A DNA stretch of 64,000 nucleotides from Marinifilum sp. N1E240 (GTDB taxonomy: Bacteria > Bacteroidota > Bacteroidia > Bacteroidales > Marinifilaceae): positions 186,001 to 250,000 of the forward strand of contig NZ_WHKF01000005.1 of NCBI RefSeq assembly GCF_009295825.1, read 5' to 3'. This document shows positions 15,979 to 25,418 of the stretch, piece by piece; position 1 is the stretch's first letter; each line of letters opens with the position of its first letter. The notes beneath the pieces were generated by a model. That model did no database searches, was not told the origin of the DNA, and was given only the letters and a program-made list of their open reading frames with translations. Both the position numbers and the translations under genes were made by a program.

Positions 15979-18156
15979 TTACTTCACAATAGTTAATTCG
16001 TCGATGATGTTTTGAGCACCTGCAAACTTATCAATAATGAAAAGTGTGTAACGAATATCAAGGTTGATACATCTTTGAAGGTTATCCTCAAAATCGATAT
16101 CACCAGACATCGCTTCAGAGTTACCATCGAAAGCAGTACCAATTAACTCACCATTCCCGTTGATTACAGGAGAACCTGAGTTACCACCAGTAATGTCGTT
16201 GTTTGTAAGGAAACAAGCTGGTAAGTGACCATTCTTGTCCGCATACATACCGAAGTCTTTCTTTTCGTATAATTCCTTCAATTTAGCAGGAACAACGAAT
16301 TCTGGATTTGTTGGATCTTCTTTTTCCATTACACCTTTTAAAGTAGTGTAGTGGTAGTAGTAAGCACCATCTTTAGGAGCATATCCACCAACAGTTCCGT
16401 AAGTTAAACGAAGAGTAGAGTTGGCATCAGGAGCAAGATTTTTCTCTTTGTTGATTTGCAATAAACCATCAACGAATAAACGCATACCTTTATTTAACTC
16501 ATCAGCACCTGCACTCATTTTTTCATAGCTTGCGCCATACGACTTTCTTACAGAAAGCCCAATGTTTAGAAGTAAATCATTTTCTAAAACTTCTAATTCA
16601 GGAGCTACGATAAACTTGTTGAATTTCTCCTCAGATGCGAACACTGAATTTGCATAAACTTCTTCAGCAAACTTATCAAAGTCATTGTTGTACTCTTCAG
16701 CAATAGTTTTGAAAATTTCAGGACTTTCTTCTACAGCGATTTTATCAGCATACATTTTATACAATCCAGCCATCAATTTTTGATCGGTTGGAGCATTGTA
16801 ATCTTTATAGAATCTTTTTGCAGATGCCTTTAGTTTTGTAATTGCCTTTTCAATTGCTACAGTATCTTGCTTTTCAGCAGCTAATAATTTTTTCAAATTC
16901 TTAGCTCTAGAAGCAAACATTGGAGCTTCAGCACCTTGAGCAAGAGCTTCGCCAATATATGAACTTGCAAAGCGTGCATCTTTTCTATCAGCAAAAGCTT
17001 TTTTAATCATATTTAAAGCTTCTGCATATTTTGCTGCACGTTTTGGTTTCTCATTAGCCCAATCAAGATATTCTTTTTCAATATCTTCTTTAGCGCCTTT
17101 TGTATTTAGTTTCTTAAGTGCTTTGTTCTGCTCGTTAGAGTATTTCCAGTAGTTAGCACTTCCCGCATGCTTCGAAGCATACTGAATTCTAACTTTAGGA
17201 TCTTTAAGCATATCTTTTTTCATGATATCCAACTTCAAAGTACGAATGTCGTAACGATTTTGGTTGGTAATTTTCATTGTCTCATCAAGACCATAAGAAG
17301 TTAGGTAACGATTTGTAGTTCCAGGGAAACCCATAATCATTGCAAAATCTTGTTCTTCAACACCTTTTACAGAGATAGGTAGGTGATGCTTAGGCTTCAA
17401 TGGTACGTTTTCTTCTGCATAAGCAGCAGGCTTTCCATCAGGAGCAGTATAAATTCTGAACATTGAAAAGTCAGCAGTGTGACGAGGCCACATCCAGTTG
17501 TCAGTATCGCCACCAAATTTACCCATTGATTGAGGAGGAGCACCAACTAAACGAACATCTTTGTAAATTTCATATACGAAAAGGAAATATTGATTTCCCT
17601 TGAACATACTTTTAATGTTTGCTTTGTAATGTGTTCCTTCAACTGCTTTTTCTTCCAATTTTATTGCAGCTTCCTCAATAGCTTTGTAACGCTCTTCTTC
17701 AGTCATATCATCTTTAACCTTAGCAAGAACTTTTTTGGTTACATCTTTCATGCGAACCAAAATTGAAGCAGTAATTCCAGGATTTGTTAACTCTTCTTTT
17801 TTATCATATGCCCAAAAACCATCAGAAAGGTAATCGTGCTCTGGAGTAGAGTGTGATTGAATTACACCGAATCCACAGTGGTGATTGGTTAAGAATAATC
17901 CCTGGTCCGAAATAATTTCACCAGTACAAAAATGACGGAATGGTCTTCCTTCACTTCCTAAACCAACAATCGCATCTTTTAAACTTGAATTGTTAATGTC
18001 GTAAATATCTTCAGAAGATAATTTTAATCCCATCTCCTGCATTTCTGCAGCATTTTTTTTCAATAGAGATAAAAGCCACATTCCTTCGTCAGCCTTCACA
18101 TTCGAAAAGCTAAGCAAAAGGCTTAATCCCAAAATTAATGATCCTAATTTTCTCAT
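15979..18156 (-). CDS. S46 family dipeptidyl-peptidase, DPP7-like
   Basis: S46 enzymes remove dipeptides from oligopeptides in the periplasm and feed peptide-based metabolism in Bacteroidota. The 725-residue protein has a signal peptide (about 1-22, cleavage near VKA-DEG). The catalytic His lies in TNHHCGFG (about 92-93), DNWMWPRHTADFSMFRIY is a family hallmark, and the nucleophile is Ser660 in GGNSGSP. The specificity position in AFDGNSEAMSGD is Gly, as in DPP7 (hydrophobic P1), whereas DPP11 (Asp/Glu P1) carries Arg there, so I infer DPP7-type specificity. It is monocistronic with its own terminator. Confidence 0.92.
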   Translation of the reverse strand: MRKLGSLILGLSLLLSFSNVKADEGMWLLSLLKKNAAEMQEMGLKLSSEDIYDINNSSLKDAIVGLGSEGRPFRHFCTGEIISDQGLFLTNHHCGFGVIQSHSTPEHDYLSDGFWAYDKKEELTNPGITASILVRMKDVTKKVLAKVKDDMTEEERYKAIEEAAIKLEEKAVEGTHYKANIKSMFKGNQYFLFVYEIYKDVRLVGAPPQSMGKFGGDTDNWMWPRHTADFSMFRIYTAPDGKPAAYAEENVPLKPKHHLPISVKGVEEQDFAMIMGFPGTTNRYLTSYGLDETMKITNQNRYDIRTLKLDIMKKDMLKDPKVRIQYASKHAGSANYWKYSNEQNKALKKLNTKGAKEDIEKEYLDWANEKPKRAAKYAEALNMIKKAFADRKDARFASSYIGEALAQGAEAPMFASRAKNLKKLLAAEKQDTVAIEKAITKLKASAKRFYKDYNAPTDQKLMAGLYKMYADKIAVEESPEIFKTIAEEYNNDFDKFAEEVYANSVFASEEKFNKFIVAPELEVLENDLLLNIGLSVRKSYGASYEKMSAGADELNKGMRLFVDGLLQINKEKNLAPDANSTLRLTYGTVGGYAPKDGAYYYHYTTLKGVMEKEDPTNPEFVVPAKLKELYEKKDFGMYADKNGHLPACFLTNNDITGGNSGSPVINGNGELIGTAFDGNSEAMSGDIDFEDNLQRCINLDIRYTLFIIDKFAGAQNIIDELTIVK

Positions 18157-18244
18157 TTTAGTAATTTAATTTTAAAAAGATCCTCAAAGTTTTATGCTAA
18201 AACTTAAGGAAGTATTTATTGTTTGTAAGTATTCTGTTGACAAA

Positions 18245-18252
18245 CAAAGTTA
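18245..18252 (-). promoter_or_regulatory. candidate -7 promoter element for the S46 peptidase
   Basis: On the minus strand the bases read TAACTTTG, a match to TAnnTTTG, about 90 bases before the peptidase ATG. No clear -33 TTG was found at the expected spacing. The rest of the 264-base gap to rnhB shows nothing else notable. Confidence 0.45.
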
Positions 18253-18420
18253 ATATTAATTCGATGTATTAAAATGTCTGGATTGGGGTTGAAAAACAGT
18301 ATAGAATCTAAATAATACAAAATCAACCGTTTATGAGTTTATGCGCTTTCTGTTTTTAGACAAACACATTAATTTTCTCGTTCAAATTTGACTCATAATC
18401 AATTGTTAATGAAGTTTTTG

Positions 18421-19026
18421 TTAGAATTTTAACTCCATTTGATCGGGTTGTAATCCAAAACTTTTTCGATGATATGGGGTAATTCCATGTTCACGAATGG
18501 CGAGTCTGTGTTTTTTTGTTGGATATCCCTTGTTGCTGTTCCAATCGTAATTTGAATATTCCTTATGGATGGATAACATATAGTCATCACGGTAAGTTTT
18601 CGCTAATATGGATGCTGCAGCTATGGATAAAAATTTGCCATCGCCTTTTATAATGCAGGTATGTTCAATTTTTGGATAAGGATTGAATCGATTGCCATCA
18701 ATTAACAAATGTTCCGGCTTAACCTTCAATTGATCAATTGCTCGATGCATTGCCAGAAAAGAGGCATTTAAAATATTTATTTGATCTATTTCCTGATGGT
18801 CAACAGTTCCAACAGCCCATGCCAGAGCCTCTTTTTCGATTATCTCACGAAGTATATACCTTTTCTTTTCCGATAATTTTTTAGAATCGTTAAGCAAATC
18901 GTTAGAAAAATTAGTAGGTAAAATTACTGCTGCGGCAAATACAGGACCGGCAAGACACCCTCTTCCAGCTTCATCGCAACCGGCTTCAATTCTATTCTTT
19001 TCCAGGTAAAGAGCTAAATCATTCAT
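18421..19026 (-). CDS. rnhB: ribonuclease HII
   Basis: RNase HII removes ribonucleotides from DNA and degrades RNA/DNA hybrids. The 201-residue protein begins with the conserved [23 protein letters not shown] block (active-site Asp18, Glu19) and carries LIDGN (third carboxylate), [21 protein letters not shown] and the C-terminal [15 protein letters not shown] and HRKSF motifs. Both RNases H are encoded within 4 kb here, on either side of the S46 peptidase gene. Confidence 0.96.
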   Translation of the reverse strand: MNDLALYLEKNRIEAGCDEAGRGCLAGPVFAAAVILPTNFSNDLLNDSKKLSEKKRYILREIIEKEALAWAVGTVDHQEIDQINILNASFLAMHRAIDQLKVKPEHLLIDGNRFNPYPKIEHTCIIKGDGKFLSIAAASILAKTYRDDYMLSIHKEYSNYDWNSNKGYPTKKHRLAIREHGITPYHRKSFGLQPDQMELKF

Positions 19027-19113
19027 GTCAATTCAAATTTTCGACAAATATAAACCAATAGTACATTCATCGACGAAAATACTTGAAATAATGAACTCAA
19101 ATATAGCTAGGAA

Positions 19114-20196
19114 TTACTTTTGATATTTAATGGTTCTGGCGTGGTCTATGAATTCAGATTTAATCCTTTTCGGATTTTCGATAACTTTATAGAAATCATC
19201 GAAATAATTCAAAACTCGTTCCTTTTCTTTGTCGCTAAGATATTCACAGTTAGTGTACAACTCGTAAAGAACATTTTTTTTCATTCTGAATTCTCTAAAT
19301 ATATATTCCAAATCTTTTGCAGATCTTTTATAGCCTCTGTACAATCTTTCATGAATAGATTTGATATCTAACTTTTGATTGGGAACGGCATAAGGAGCAT
19401 TTACCAAACTTGCCCAATCAAAATCATAGGGTACGGGAGTTGGTCGTGAATTGGGTGTTTTACTAATTAACTTGATGTTGTGAAGAGTAGGAACGCCCCA
19501 GTCTGTGTTTCCAATCAGGTACTGAAAAATTGCCAGTTTTGTTACTTTATTTATTAGGGTATGATCTTGATGGACTTTGGAATCATATCGTGCAATTTTT
19601 CCATTACGTTCAGCCATTTTCTCAAAATCTTCAATAAAAAAGGCATGTTTAATAAGTGGATCCATCTGTCCCTTACTGTCTTTGTAAGTTATTTTTGCAA
19701 GCCTTACTCTAAAGCTTTCAGGTGTAAATAAATTGTAGGCTTTGTAAATCAAATATTCCTGAATAATCATTTGCTCATATCTGGAATTGCGATTCTGACA
19801 ATGAGTAACCATTTTCAGTTTCTTTTGATTGTGAAATAGTGAGTAGCTCGATTGAGATTTATTAAATTTTATTCGAATTGGAGGAAAAGCACAGATGCTT
19901 CGGTCTTTTCTAAAATTCCCCCTGGTTTTTAAATCCACTGTCATGGATACAATAGAATCTCCTAAATGATAAGATAATCGTGCTTTATGATATTTATTTT
20001 TGTCACCAATATCTCTTACCAAACTTTTTAAGTCCGTAGTTATTGATAGTTCTATTAATGAATCAGATTCAAACAGATTTGGCGCACGGTAGATAGAGTC
20101 TTCCTGTATACTTGCAGCTCCTTTTGAAACTAAAGGGTGCAAGAGGATAAAACTCCATAATATAGAAGCTAAAATATATCTTAATTTTGTTATCAT
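19114..20196 (-). CDS. exported CotH-like (kinase-fold) protein
   Basis: The 360-residue protein has an N-terminal signal sequence (about 1-28). Family-like motifs of CotH spore-coat kinases are visible: LKTRGNFRKDRSICAFPPIRIKF (about 92-112), EYLIYKAYNLFTPESFRVRLAKITY, the catalytic-loop-like IGNTDWGVPTLHNIKLI (about 228-243) and PYDFDWASLVNAPYA (about 255), with DFDW corresponding to the metal-binding Asp. CotH proteins phosphorylate other secreted proteins in spore formers; substrates in Bacteroidota are unknown. It is the last gene of a three-gene operon after a DUF4956 membrane protein and an exported phosphatase. Confidence 0.75.
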   Translation of the reverse strand: MITKLRYILASILWSFILLHPLVSKGAASIQEDSIYRAPNLFESDSLIELSITTDLKSLVRDIGDKNKYHKARLSYHLGDSIVSMTVDLKTRGNFRKDRSICAFPPIRIKFNKSQSSYSLFHNQKKLKMVTHCQNRNSRYEQMIIQEYLIYKAYNLFTPESFRVRLAKITYKDSKGQMDPLIKHAFFIEDFEKMAERNGKIARYDSKVHQDHTLINKVTKLAIFQYLIGNTDWGVPTLHNIKLISKTPNSRPTPVPYDFDWASLVNAPYAVPNQKLDIKSIHERLYRGYKRSAKDLEYIFREFRMKKNVLYELYTNCEYLSDKEKERVLNYFDDFYKVIENPKRIKSEFIDHARTIKYQK

Positions 20197-20226
20197 AGCA
20201 GTGGGAAACTATTGATGTATTTTAAA

Positions 20227-20907
20227 TTATTCCATTCCTTTATCGCTTAATTCAGCATCAGTTAGGATGTTTGTATTTGCATCATCTTTATAGAAAATGG
20301 TTAAGCGAATACTGTTTTTGGCTAAATCGATTTGTCCAATTTTAAATCGAGTGATTTCCATTCCGGTTCTGGCTTTAATATCTTCTCGTAATAGATGATG
20401 TTTTCCAGGATGAATTAGATCCATTCGATCGTAAATTATGGTTCGTCTTGCCATGTGGCGACGCATCCAAACTCTTTCCATAACCCATGTGGTAGCCATA
20501 AAGGCAAAGTTTGTCACCAAAATTTCACCAAGACTCACATCTCTTCTTGCTAGTGCATTAATAACTGATATGGTAATTACCAGAAAAAGATAGGTCATTT
20601 CCCGAATTGGAATGGTATCTGTTCGATAGCGGATAATTCCAAAAATGGCAAATAATCCAAGGGCAAAACCCAATTGCAGATCTATACTACCTAATAAGAA
20701 ACATAGAAAGAACACTGTTGTACTTATCATGATATAGGTAAACACATAAGTTCTTTTTCCTGTTGCTCTAAAATAAACGTAATTGATAACAAATACGGTT
20801 ACAATAAGGTTTAAACCAAATCGAAGTAAAAGCTCCAATAAATCATTTGGGTTAATAACAGTTGTTGGCACGCCTACGGTACTAATTAAATTTGTAAGTA
20901 ATTCCAT
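20227..20907 (-). CDS. DUF4956 family membrane protein
   Basis: The 226-residue protein has about four hydrophobic helices in residues 22-145, including FGLNLIVTVFVINYVYF and the small-residue-rich FALGLFAIFGIIRYRTDTIPIREMTYLFLVITISVINAL, which is the DUF4956 signature. A cytoplasmic C-terminal domain of about 85 residues follows. DUF4956 genes often sit next to VTC (polyphosphate polymerase-like) and CotH-like genes; here CotH is present but VTC is not. Function is unknown. It starts 12 bases after the phosphatase stop and is followed 30 bases later by the CotH-like gene. Confidence 0.85.
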   Translation of the reverse strand: MELLTNLISTVGVPTTVINPNDLLELLLRFGLNLIVTVFVINYVYFRATGKRTYVFTYIMISTTVFFLCFLLGSIDLQLGFALGLFAIFGIIRYRTDTIPIREMTYLFLVITISVINALARRDVSLGEILVTNFAFMATTWVMERVWMRRHMARRTIIYDRMDLIHPGKHHLLREDIKARTGMEITRFKIGQIDLAKNSIRLTIFYKDDANTNILTDAELSDKGME

Positions 20908-20919
20908 TCTTTCTCAACT

Positions 20920-22068
20920 TTATTGTAATCGTTCTTTTTCTTTGTGTGCAAATATCCGATAATATTTTTGATTCTCAATCAATAAGCCCTGGTCTATAAA
21001 ACTTGGATCTCCAATTGGAACGTCCATAGCAATAAGCTTAAACGAATAAAATGGATATACTCTTGCAACTGGAGTATGCCCAAATATGATGACAATTGAA
21101 TCATAGAATTCCAAGGTTTTTATTACATCAGCCAATGCTATGCGATCATAGTTTGGAGTTCTGTTTAGATATCCTCGATACCACAAAGGACTATATGAAT
21201 ATAAGAATAAATCGACTAATGTTGTATCATTAAGTTGTGTATAATTGTTTAAATGATACCTCATTTTCATGTTTACTTCATCAATTTTAAACTTTTTCGC
21301 TAAAAATTGAGGAGATATTCCTGCATGAACAAACAATTGTTTGCCTATTCTAACCAATGTATTTTTAGACCTTAACCAATTTCCTAAAACCGAATATTTA
21401 TCAAAGAAATGAGAATAATGATACTTTAAATGGCGCGCCGCATGTTTGTATTTATCATCAACGTATCTATCATCAAATAGTAGTGCCATCATTTCGTGAT
21501 TTCCAATAATGTAGTGTACGTTTCCTCCAGCTTTTTTAGCCTGTATTTCCAGTTGAAAAATTAACCACAAACATTCGGTTACTTCACTTCCTCTATCAAA
21601 TACATCGCCTGTGAAAACAATTCGACCTTTACCATATTTCCATTGATTGTTTTCGTCAATTACACCGTTATTTCTAAGCATTTTTAGGAGAGATTCATAT
21701 TGACCGTGAATATCTCCTAAGACTATAATTTTATCTGAAGATTCGTAAATTCCAGAGTGAGGTTTTATTTTTTTGGGAATAATATAGGTTGATGTGTCTT
21801 TTCCTACAAAGCCTTTAAAAATGATAGTGTCATTTTTGTATCGAAACGATTTGGAAATTTTTCTTGTTCTGTTTTTTAAACTATCATGCTGAATGTAAAA
21901 AATATCTACACGATTACTTGTGGAGTATCTAATGTGAGGTCCCTCGGTATATGAAGAAACAATCAACGAATCTTTTTCTTTTTGTATTTTTTGTGAAAAA
22001 GAATTGTTGCTAAAAGATAATAAGCTCAAAAGACTAATAATATATGTAGTGGTAATGTAAATACGCAT
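20920..22068 (-). CDS. exported PPP-family metallophosphatase (Shewanella-like type)
   Basis: The 382-residue protein has an N-terminal signal sequence (about 1-25) and all metallophosphoesterase motifs: VLGDIHGQYESLL (about 113), FTGDVFDRGSEV, IIGNHEMMAL, a later His in LFVHAGIS and the final FGHTPVARVYP. The GDIHG/GDxxDRG/GNHE set with an insert containing a Tyr/His-rich helix matches bacterial PPP-type serine/threonine phosphatases or related nucleotidases. As first gene of the operon with DUF4956 and a CotH-like kinase, it might remove phosphate from the same extracytoplasmic substrate; that link is inference. Confidence 0.87.
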   Translation of the reverse strand: MRIYITTTYIISLLSLLSFSNNSFSQKIQKEKDSLIVSSYTEGPHIRYSTSNRVDIFYIQHDSLKNRTRKISKSFRYKNDTIIFKGFVGKDTSTYIIPKKIKPHSGIYESSDKIIVLGDIHGQYESLLKMLRNNGVIDENNQWKYGKGRIVFTGDVFDRGSEVTECLWLIFQLEIQAKKAGGNVHYIIGNHEMMALLFDDRYVDDKYKHAARHLKYHYSHFFDKYSVLGNWLRSKNTLVRIGKQLFVHAGISPQFLAKKFKIDEVNMKMRYHLNNYTQLNDTTLVDLFLYSYSPLWYRGYLNRTPNYDRIALADVIKTLEFYDSIVIIFGHTPVARVYPFYSFKLIAMDVPIGDPSFIDQGLLIENQKYYRIFAHKEKERLQ

Positions 22069-22171
22069 TTAAAATTTCCCTATTTAGAGTATTTAAAGAT
22101 AGGATTATTTTTTTATCTCAAGAATGACATTAAATTATAAGCAAAGGGTTAGACAAAATCGTAAGATAAAT

Positions 22172-22179
22172 TAATTTTG
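22172..22179 (+). promoter_or_regulatory. candidate -7 promoter element for the DUF4268 gene
   Basis: TAATTTTG matches TAnnTTTG 20 bases before the ATG; a TTA at 22148-22150 lies 21 bases upstream as a weak -33. Confidence 0.5.
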
Positions 22180-22198
22180 TGCTCAAAGAGAAATTAAG

Positions 22199-22651
22199 AT
22201 GTATACAAAAGAAGAGAAAAGAGAAATCAGAATTGAATTTTGGGATGGATTTAAAAGATACTCAAAGAAAAAGGGTCGTAAAATGACATCATGGGTATTG
22301 AAAGGAACTCAAATGAGAGAAGCTCAGCTAAAGTTCGATCTAAATGAGAATGGCGCTTTTGTAATGCTGCAAATTGATAGTAAGTTTGATTCTAAGCGTT
22401 ACTCTGTTTATGAGAAGTTCGAAAAGTATAAAACTGTTATAAATGAAACTTGTGGGGAAGATCTTCTGTGGGATAAAGATTATTTTATGGATGGTTTTAA
22501 GGAAGTTAGTTTGATTTATTTTCATAAGGCAGAGGCATCTGTTTTTAATAAAGATGAATGGAATAACTATTTTGAATTTCTATTTTCAAAAATGAGCATG
22601 CTAGAAGAAGCATTTCTAGATGTGAAGGAAGTTGTTCAAAATTTGGAATAA
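22199..22651 (+). CDS. DUF4268 domain-containing protein
   Basis: The 150-residue soluble protein matches the DUF4268 pattern: an N-terminal helix EIRIEFWDGFKRYSKKKG, then SWVLKGTQMREAQLKFDLNENGAFVMLQI, an FEKYKTVINETCGEDLLWD segment and a C-terminal WNNYFEFLFSKMSMLEEAF helix. DUF4268 is related to nuclease-like modules at the C-termini of some predicted restriction-type proteins and also occurs alone as here. No catalytic motif is evident to me. It is monocistronic, just upstream of the tRNA cluster. Confidence 0.75.
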   Translation: MYTKEEKREIRIEFWDGFKRYSKKKGRKMTSWVLKGTQMREAQLKFDLNENGAFVMLQIDSKFDSKRYSVYEKFEKYKTVINETCGEDLLWDKDYFMDGFKEVSLIYFHKAEASVFNKDEWNNYFEFLFSKMSMLEEAFLDVKEVVQNLE

Positions 22652-22743
22652 AAAATTGCAAATGTATATGTATGATTTTCAGGCTTAAAAAATCCTAAAG
22701 AGTTGTGTGTTGAGGGATTTGTTGGGAATTTTGCATTTAAATT

Positions 22744-22773
22744 TTGTTTTAGAATAAAAGGCTCTTATCTTTG
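22744..22773 (+). promoter_or_regulatory. promoter of the initiator tRNA cluster
   Basis: TTG at 22744-22746 and TATCTTTG at 22766-22773 are separated by 19 bases, a good Bacteroidota -33/-7 pair. The first tRNA begins 37 bases after the -7 element. Confidence 0.75.
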
Positions 22774-22810
22774 CAACCGCAAAAAGAAAGATATAAGTCT
22801 TAAGATATAT

Positions 22811-22883
<73 letters not shown>

Positions 22884-22888
22884 CTAAG

Positions 22889-22918
22889 AAGCTTTGAAAA
22901 GTCAAAGCTTATTTTTTT
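22889..22918 (+). terminator. hairpin with T-tract after tRNA-fMet copy 1
   Basis: AAGCTTTGA/TCAAAGCTT with loop AAAG is followed by TATTTTTTT. Directly after it lies a second small hairpin, TTTACC-GAAA-GGTAAA (22916-22931), with a GNRA tetraloop. Confidence 0.75.
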
Positions 22919-22962
22919 ACCGAAAGGTAAATGAAAAAGACATATCAAATATAAAAATATAT

Positions 22963-23035
<73 letters not shown>

Positions 23036-23040
23036 CTAAG

Positions 23041-23068
23041 AAGCTTTGAAAAGTCAAAGCTTATTTTT
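23041..23068 (+). terminator. hairpin with T-tract after tRNA-fMet copy 2
   Basis: The same AAGCTTTGA/TCAAAGCTT stem as after copy 1. The T-tract is two bases shorter, the only difference found between the two spacers. Confidence 0.7.
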
Positions 23069-23112
23069 ACCGAAAGGTAAATGAAAAAGACATATCAAAT
23101 ATAAAAATATAT

Positions 23113-23185
<73 letters not shown>

Positions 23186-23190
23186 CTATT

Positions 23191-23223
23191 AAAAGGCTTT
23201 GAATTTATTCAAAGCCTTTTTTT
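23191..23223 (+). terminator. terminator of the tRNA cluster
   Basis: A 13-bp stem, AAAAGGCTTTGAA with TTCAAAGCCTTTT and a 4-nt loop, runs into a T-tract. Confidence 0.85.
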
Positions 23224-23264
23224 ATTCCATCCATTTAAAGACTCTTTAATTAAGTGATTTCTGT

Positions 23265-23272
23265 TACCTTTG
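23265..23272 (+). promoter_or_regulatory. candidate -7 promoter element for the M23 peptidase gene
   Basis: TACCTTTG matches TAnnTTTG 26 bases before the ATG; the -33 region has only a T-rich stretch. Confidence 0.5.
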
Positions 23273-23297
23273 CGTAAATATTTTAGATTCTTTCACT

Positions 23298-24170
23298 ATG
23301 AGTCAGTTAAAAGAGAAAACTCCTTTATTAGAAAAATTAAAGAATAAATACAGGCTAACTATCTCTAACGAAGCCACTTTTGATGAAGCACTTTCAATTC
23401 GATTGTCTCGCTTGAATGTTTTTACCGTAACAGGTGTATTTTCCATTCTTCTTATTGCTTTGGTAACTTTATTGATAGCGTTTACGCCACTTCGAGAGTA
23501 TATTCCTGGGTATCCTGATGGTGAAATGAGAAAAAATATAGAACAAAACTCGGTTCTTGTTGATTCACTAATTCTTGAATTGGAAAAAAGGGATCAGTTT
23601 TTTAATGGAATTCGAAATGTTATCTCTGGTAACGATTTTGATAATGTAAGTCAGAGTGCTTCAGATACAATTGTCGATCCAAAATATAAAAATCTAAGTT
23701 TTACGAAATCAGCCTCTGATTCTATATTTCGAGAGGAGCATGAGGAAGATGAAAAGTACAATTTAACCTTAGACGATGCTCCAAAATCGAAAGGTTTATC
23801 GAATATTCATTTCTTTGCTCCTATAAAAGGAATGATATCCAATCATTACAATAATAAAATGGAACATTACGGTACTGACATTGTTGGTGGTGTAAATGAA
23901 AGAATTTCCTCGATTTTGGATGGAACGGTAATTTTTTCGGAATGGACATTGAATACCGGTTATGTGATACAGATTCAACATTCAAACAATTTGTTATCAG
24001 TTTACAAGCACAATTCGGAACTTTTAAAGAAAGCTGGAGAGAGAGTTAAAGCTGGTGAAGCAATTGCTTTATTAGGAAATTCAGGTGAATTAACTTCTGG
24101 TCCGCATCTTCATTTTGAACTGTGGCACAACGGAAGACCTTTGAATCCGGAAGATTATATAAAATTCTAA
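23298..24170 (+). CDS. M23 family (LytM/peptidoglycan endopeptidase-like) membrane protein
   Basis: The 290-residue protein has a cytoplasmic N-terminus, one membrane helix (about 48-68, FTVTGVFSILLIALVTLLIA), a linker with acidic segments, and a C-terminal M23 domain (about 175-290). Zinc-ligand motifs are HYGTDIVG and SGPHLHFELW, and the protein ends with GRPLNPEDYIKF as in typical M23 peptidases. Such proteins cleave, or activate others to cleave, peptidoglycan cross-links at division or in remodelling. It lies 20 bases upstream of dxr, probably cotranscribed. Confidence 0.92.
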   Translation: MSQLKEKTPLLEKLKNKYRLTISNEATFDEALSIRLSRLNVFTVTGVFSILLIALVTLLIAFTPLREYIPGYPDGEMRKNIEQNSVLVDSLILELEKRDQFFNGIRNVISGNDFDNVSQSASDTIVDPKYKNLSFTKSASDSIFREEHEEDEKYNLTLDDAPKSKGLSNIHFFAPIKGMISNHYNNKMEHYGTDIVGGVNERISSILDGTVIFSEWTLNTGYVIQIQHSNNLLSVYKHNSELLKKAGERVKAGEAIALLGNSGELTSGPHLHFELWHNGRPLNPEDYIKF

Positions 24171-24190
24171 AAACAAAATTCAAAATATTA

Positions 24191-25339
24191 ATGAGCAAAC
24201 ATATTGCTATTCTGGGATCAACTGGTTCCATTGGGACACAAACGCTTGAGGTGGTTGAGGCGAATCCGGAAGAATTTACAGTAGATGTTTTAACGGCAAA
24301 TAACAATGTTGAACTTCTAATTGAGCAGGCAATTAAATTTAAACCAGATGTGGTTGTTATTGCTTGTGAAGAAAAATACCTTCAAATTTCCGATGCTTTA
24401 AAAGATGAACCGATAAAAGTTTATGCTGGTCATGATGCTATTGCACAGGTTGTGCAAATGGGAGCGATTGATGTTGTTGTTACGGCGATGGTTGGTTATT
24501 CAGGATTACTCCCTACAATTAATGCAATTAAAGCCAGAAAGAATATTGCTTTGGCAAATAAGGAAACTTTGGTTGTAGCCGGTGAAATCATTCAGAAACT
24601 AGCATTGGAATATGGCGTTAGTATTTACCCAGTAGATTCCGAACATTCGGCAATTTTTCAATGTTTGATGGGAGAGTTTGATAATCCTATCGAGAAAATT
24701 TATCTGACTGCATCGGGAGGACCTTTTAGAGGGAAGGATAAAAAGTTTTTGGAATCAGTTACATCCAAACAAGCACTTAAACATCCCAACTGGGATATGG
24801 GAGCGAAAATTACCATTGATTCTGCAAGTATGATGAATAAAGGTTTTGAGGCAATCGAAGCCAAATGGTTGTTCGATTTGCGTCCAGATCAGGTAGATGT
24901 TATTGTACATCATCAGTCAATTGTTCATTCTGTTGTTCAGTTCCAGGATGGATCGATGAAAGCGCAAATGGGTTTACCCGATATGAAACTTCCTATTCAA
25001 TTTGCTTTAACGTATCCGAAAAGGTTAAAAACCGATTTCGCCCGATTTAATTTTATGGATTATCCTGAATTGAGTTTTTCAGCTGCAGATTCAGATAATT
25101 TTAGAAATTTGGCTTTGGCTTACGAAGCTATGAATAAGGGAGGGAATTTACCTTGTATTATAAATGCGGCGAACGAGATTGTCGTTGATGCTTTTTTGAG
25201 AGATCAGGTAGGTTTCTTACAAATGAGTGATATTATTGAATCGTGCATGCTTAAAGCGGATTTTATAAAAAATCCAACTTATGAGGATTATGTATTTACA
25301 GATACTGAAGCTCGTAAATTAGCTCAATCAATGTTGTAA
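24191..25339 (+). CDS. dxr: 1-deoxy-D-xylulose 5-phosphate reductoisomerase
   Basis: This enzyme makes 2-C-methyl-D-erythritol 4-phosphate, the committed step of the MEP isoprenoid pathway. The start MSKHIAILGSTGSIGTQTLEVV is canonical, with the NADPH-binding GSTGSIG; an earlier in-frame start would overlap the upstream gene. Seen: ALANKETLVVAGE, PVDSEHSAIFQCL (metal-binding Asp/Glu), LTASGGPFR, HPNWDMGAKITIDSASMMNKGFE, and VHHQSIVHS. The 382-residue length is normal. Confidence 0.97.
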   Translation: MSKHIAILGSTGSIGTQTLEVVEANPEEFTVDVLTANNNVELLIEQAIKFKPDVVVIACEEKYLQISDALKDEPIKVYAGHDAIAQVVQMGAIDVVVTAMVGYSGLLPTINAIKARKNIALANKETLVVAGEIIQKLALEYGVSIYPVDSEHSAIFQCLMGEFDNPIEKIYLTASGGPFRGKDKKFLESVTSKQALKHPNWDMGAKITIDSASMMNKGFEAIEAKWLFDLRPDQVDVIVHHQSIVHSVVQFQDGSMKAQMGLPDMKLPIQFALTYPKRLKTDFARFNFMDYPELSFSAADSDNFRNLALAYEAMNKGGNLPCIINAANEIVVDAFLRDQVGFLQMSDIIESCMLKADFIKNPTYEDYVFTDTEARKLAQSML

Positions 25340-25418
25340 AAAATACCTATCTTAGGCAGCCTTGAAATAAGCCGAAAATGGATTAGGTGTATTGATGAAA
25401 TTATTTAATTAAAATTGA

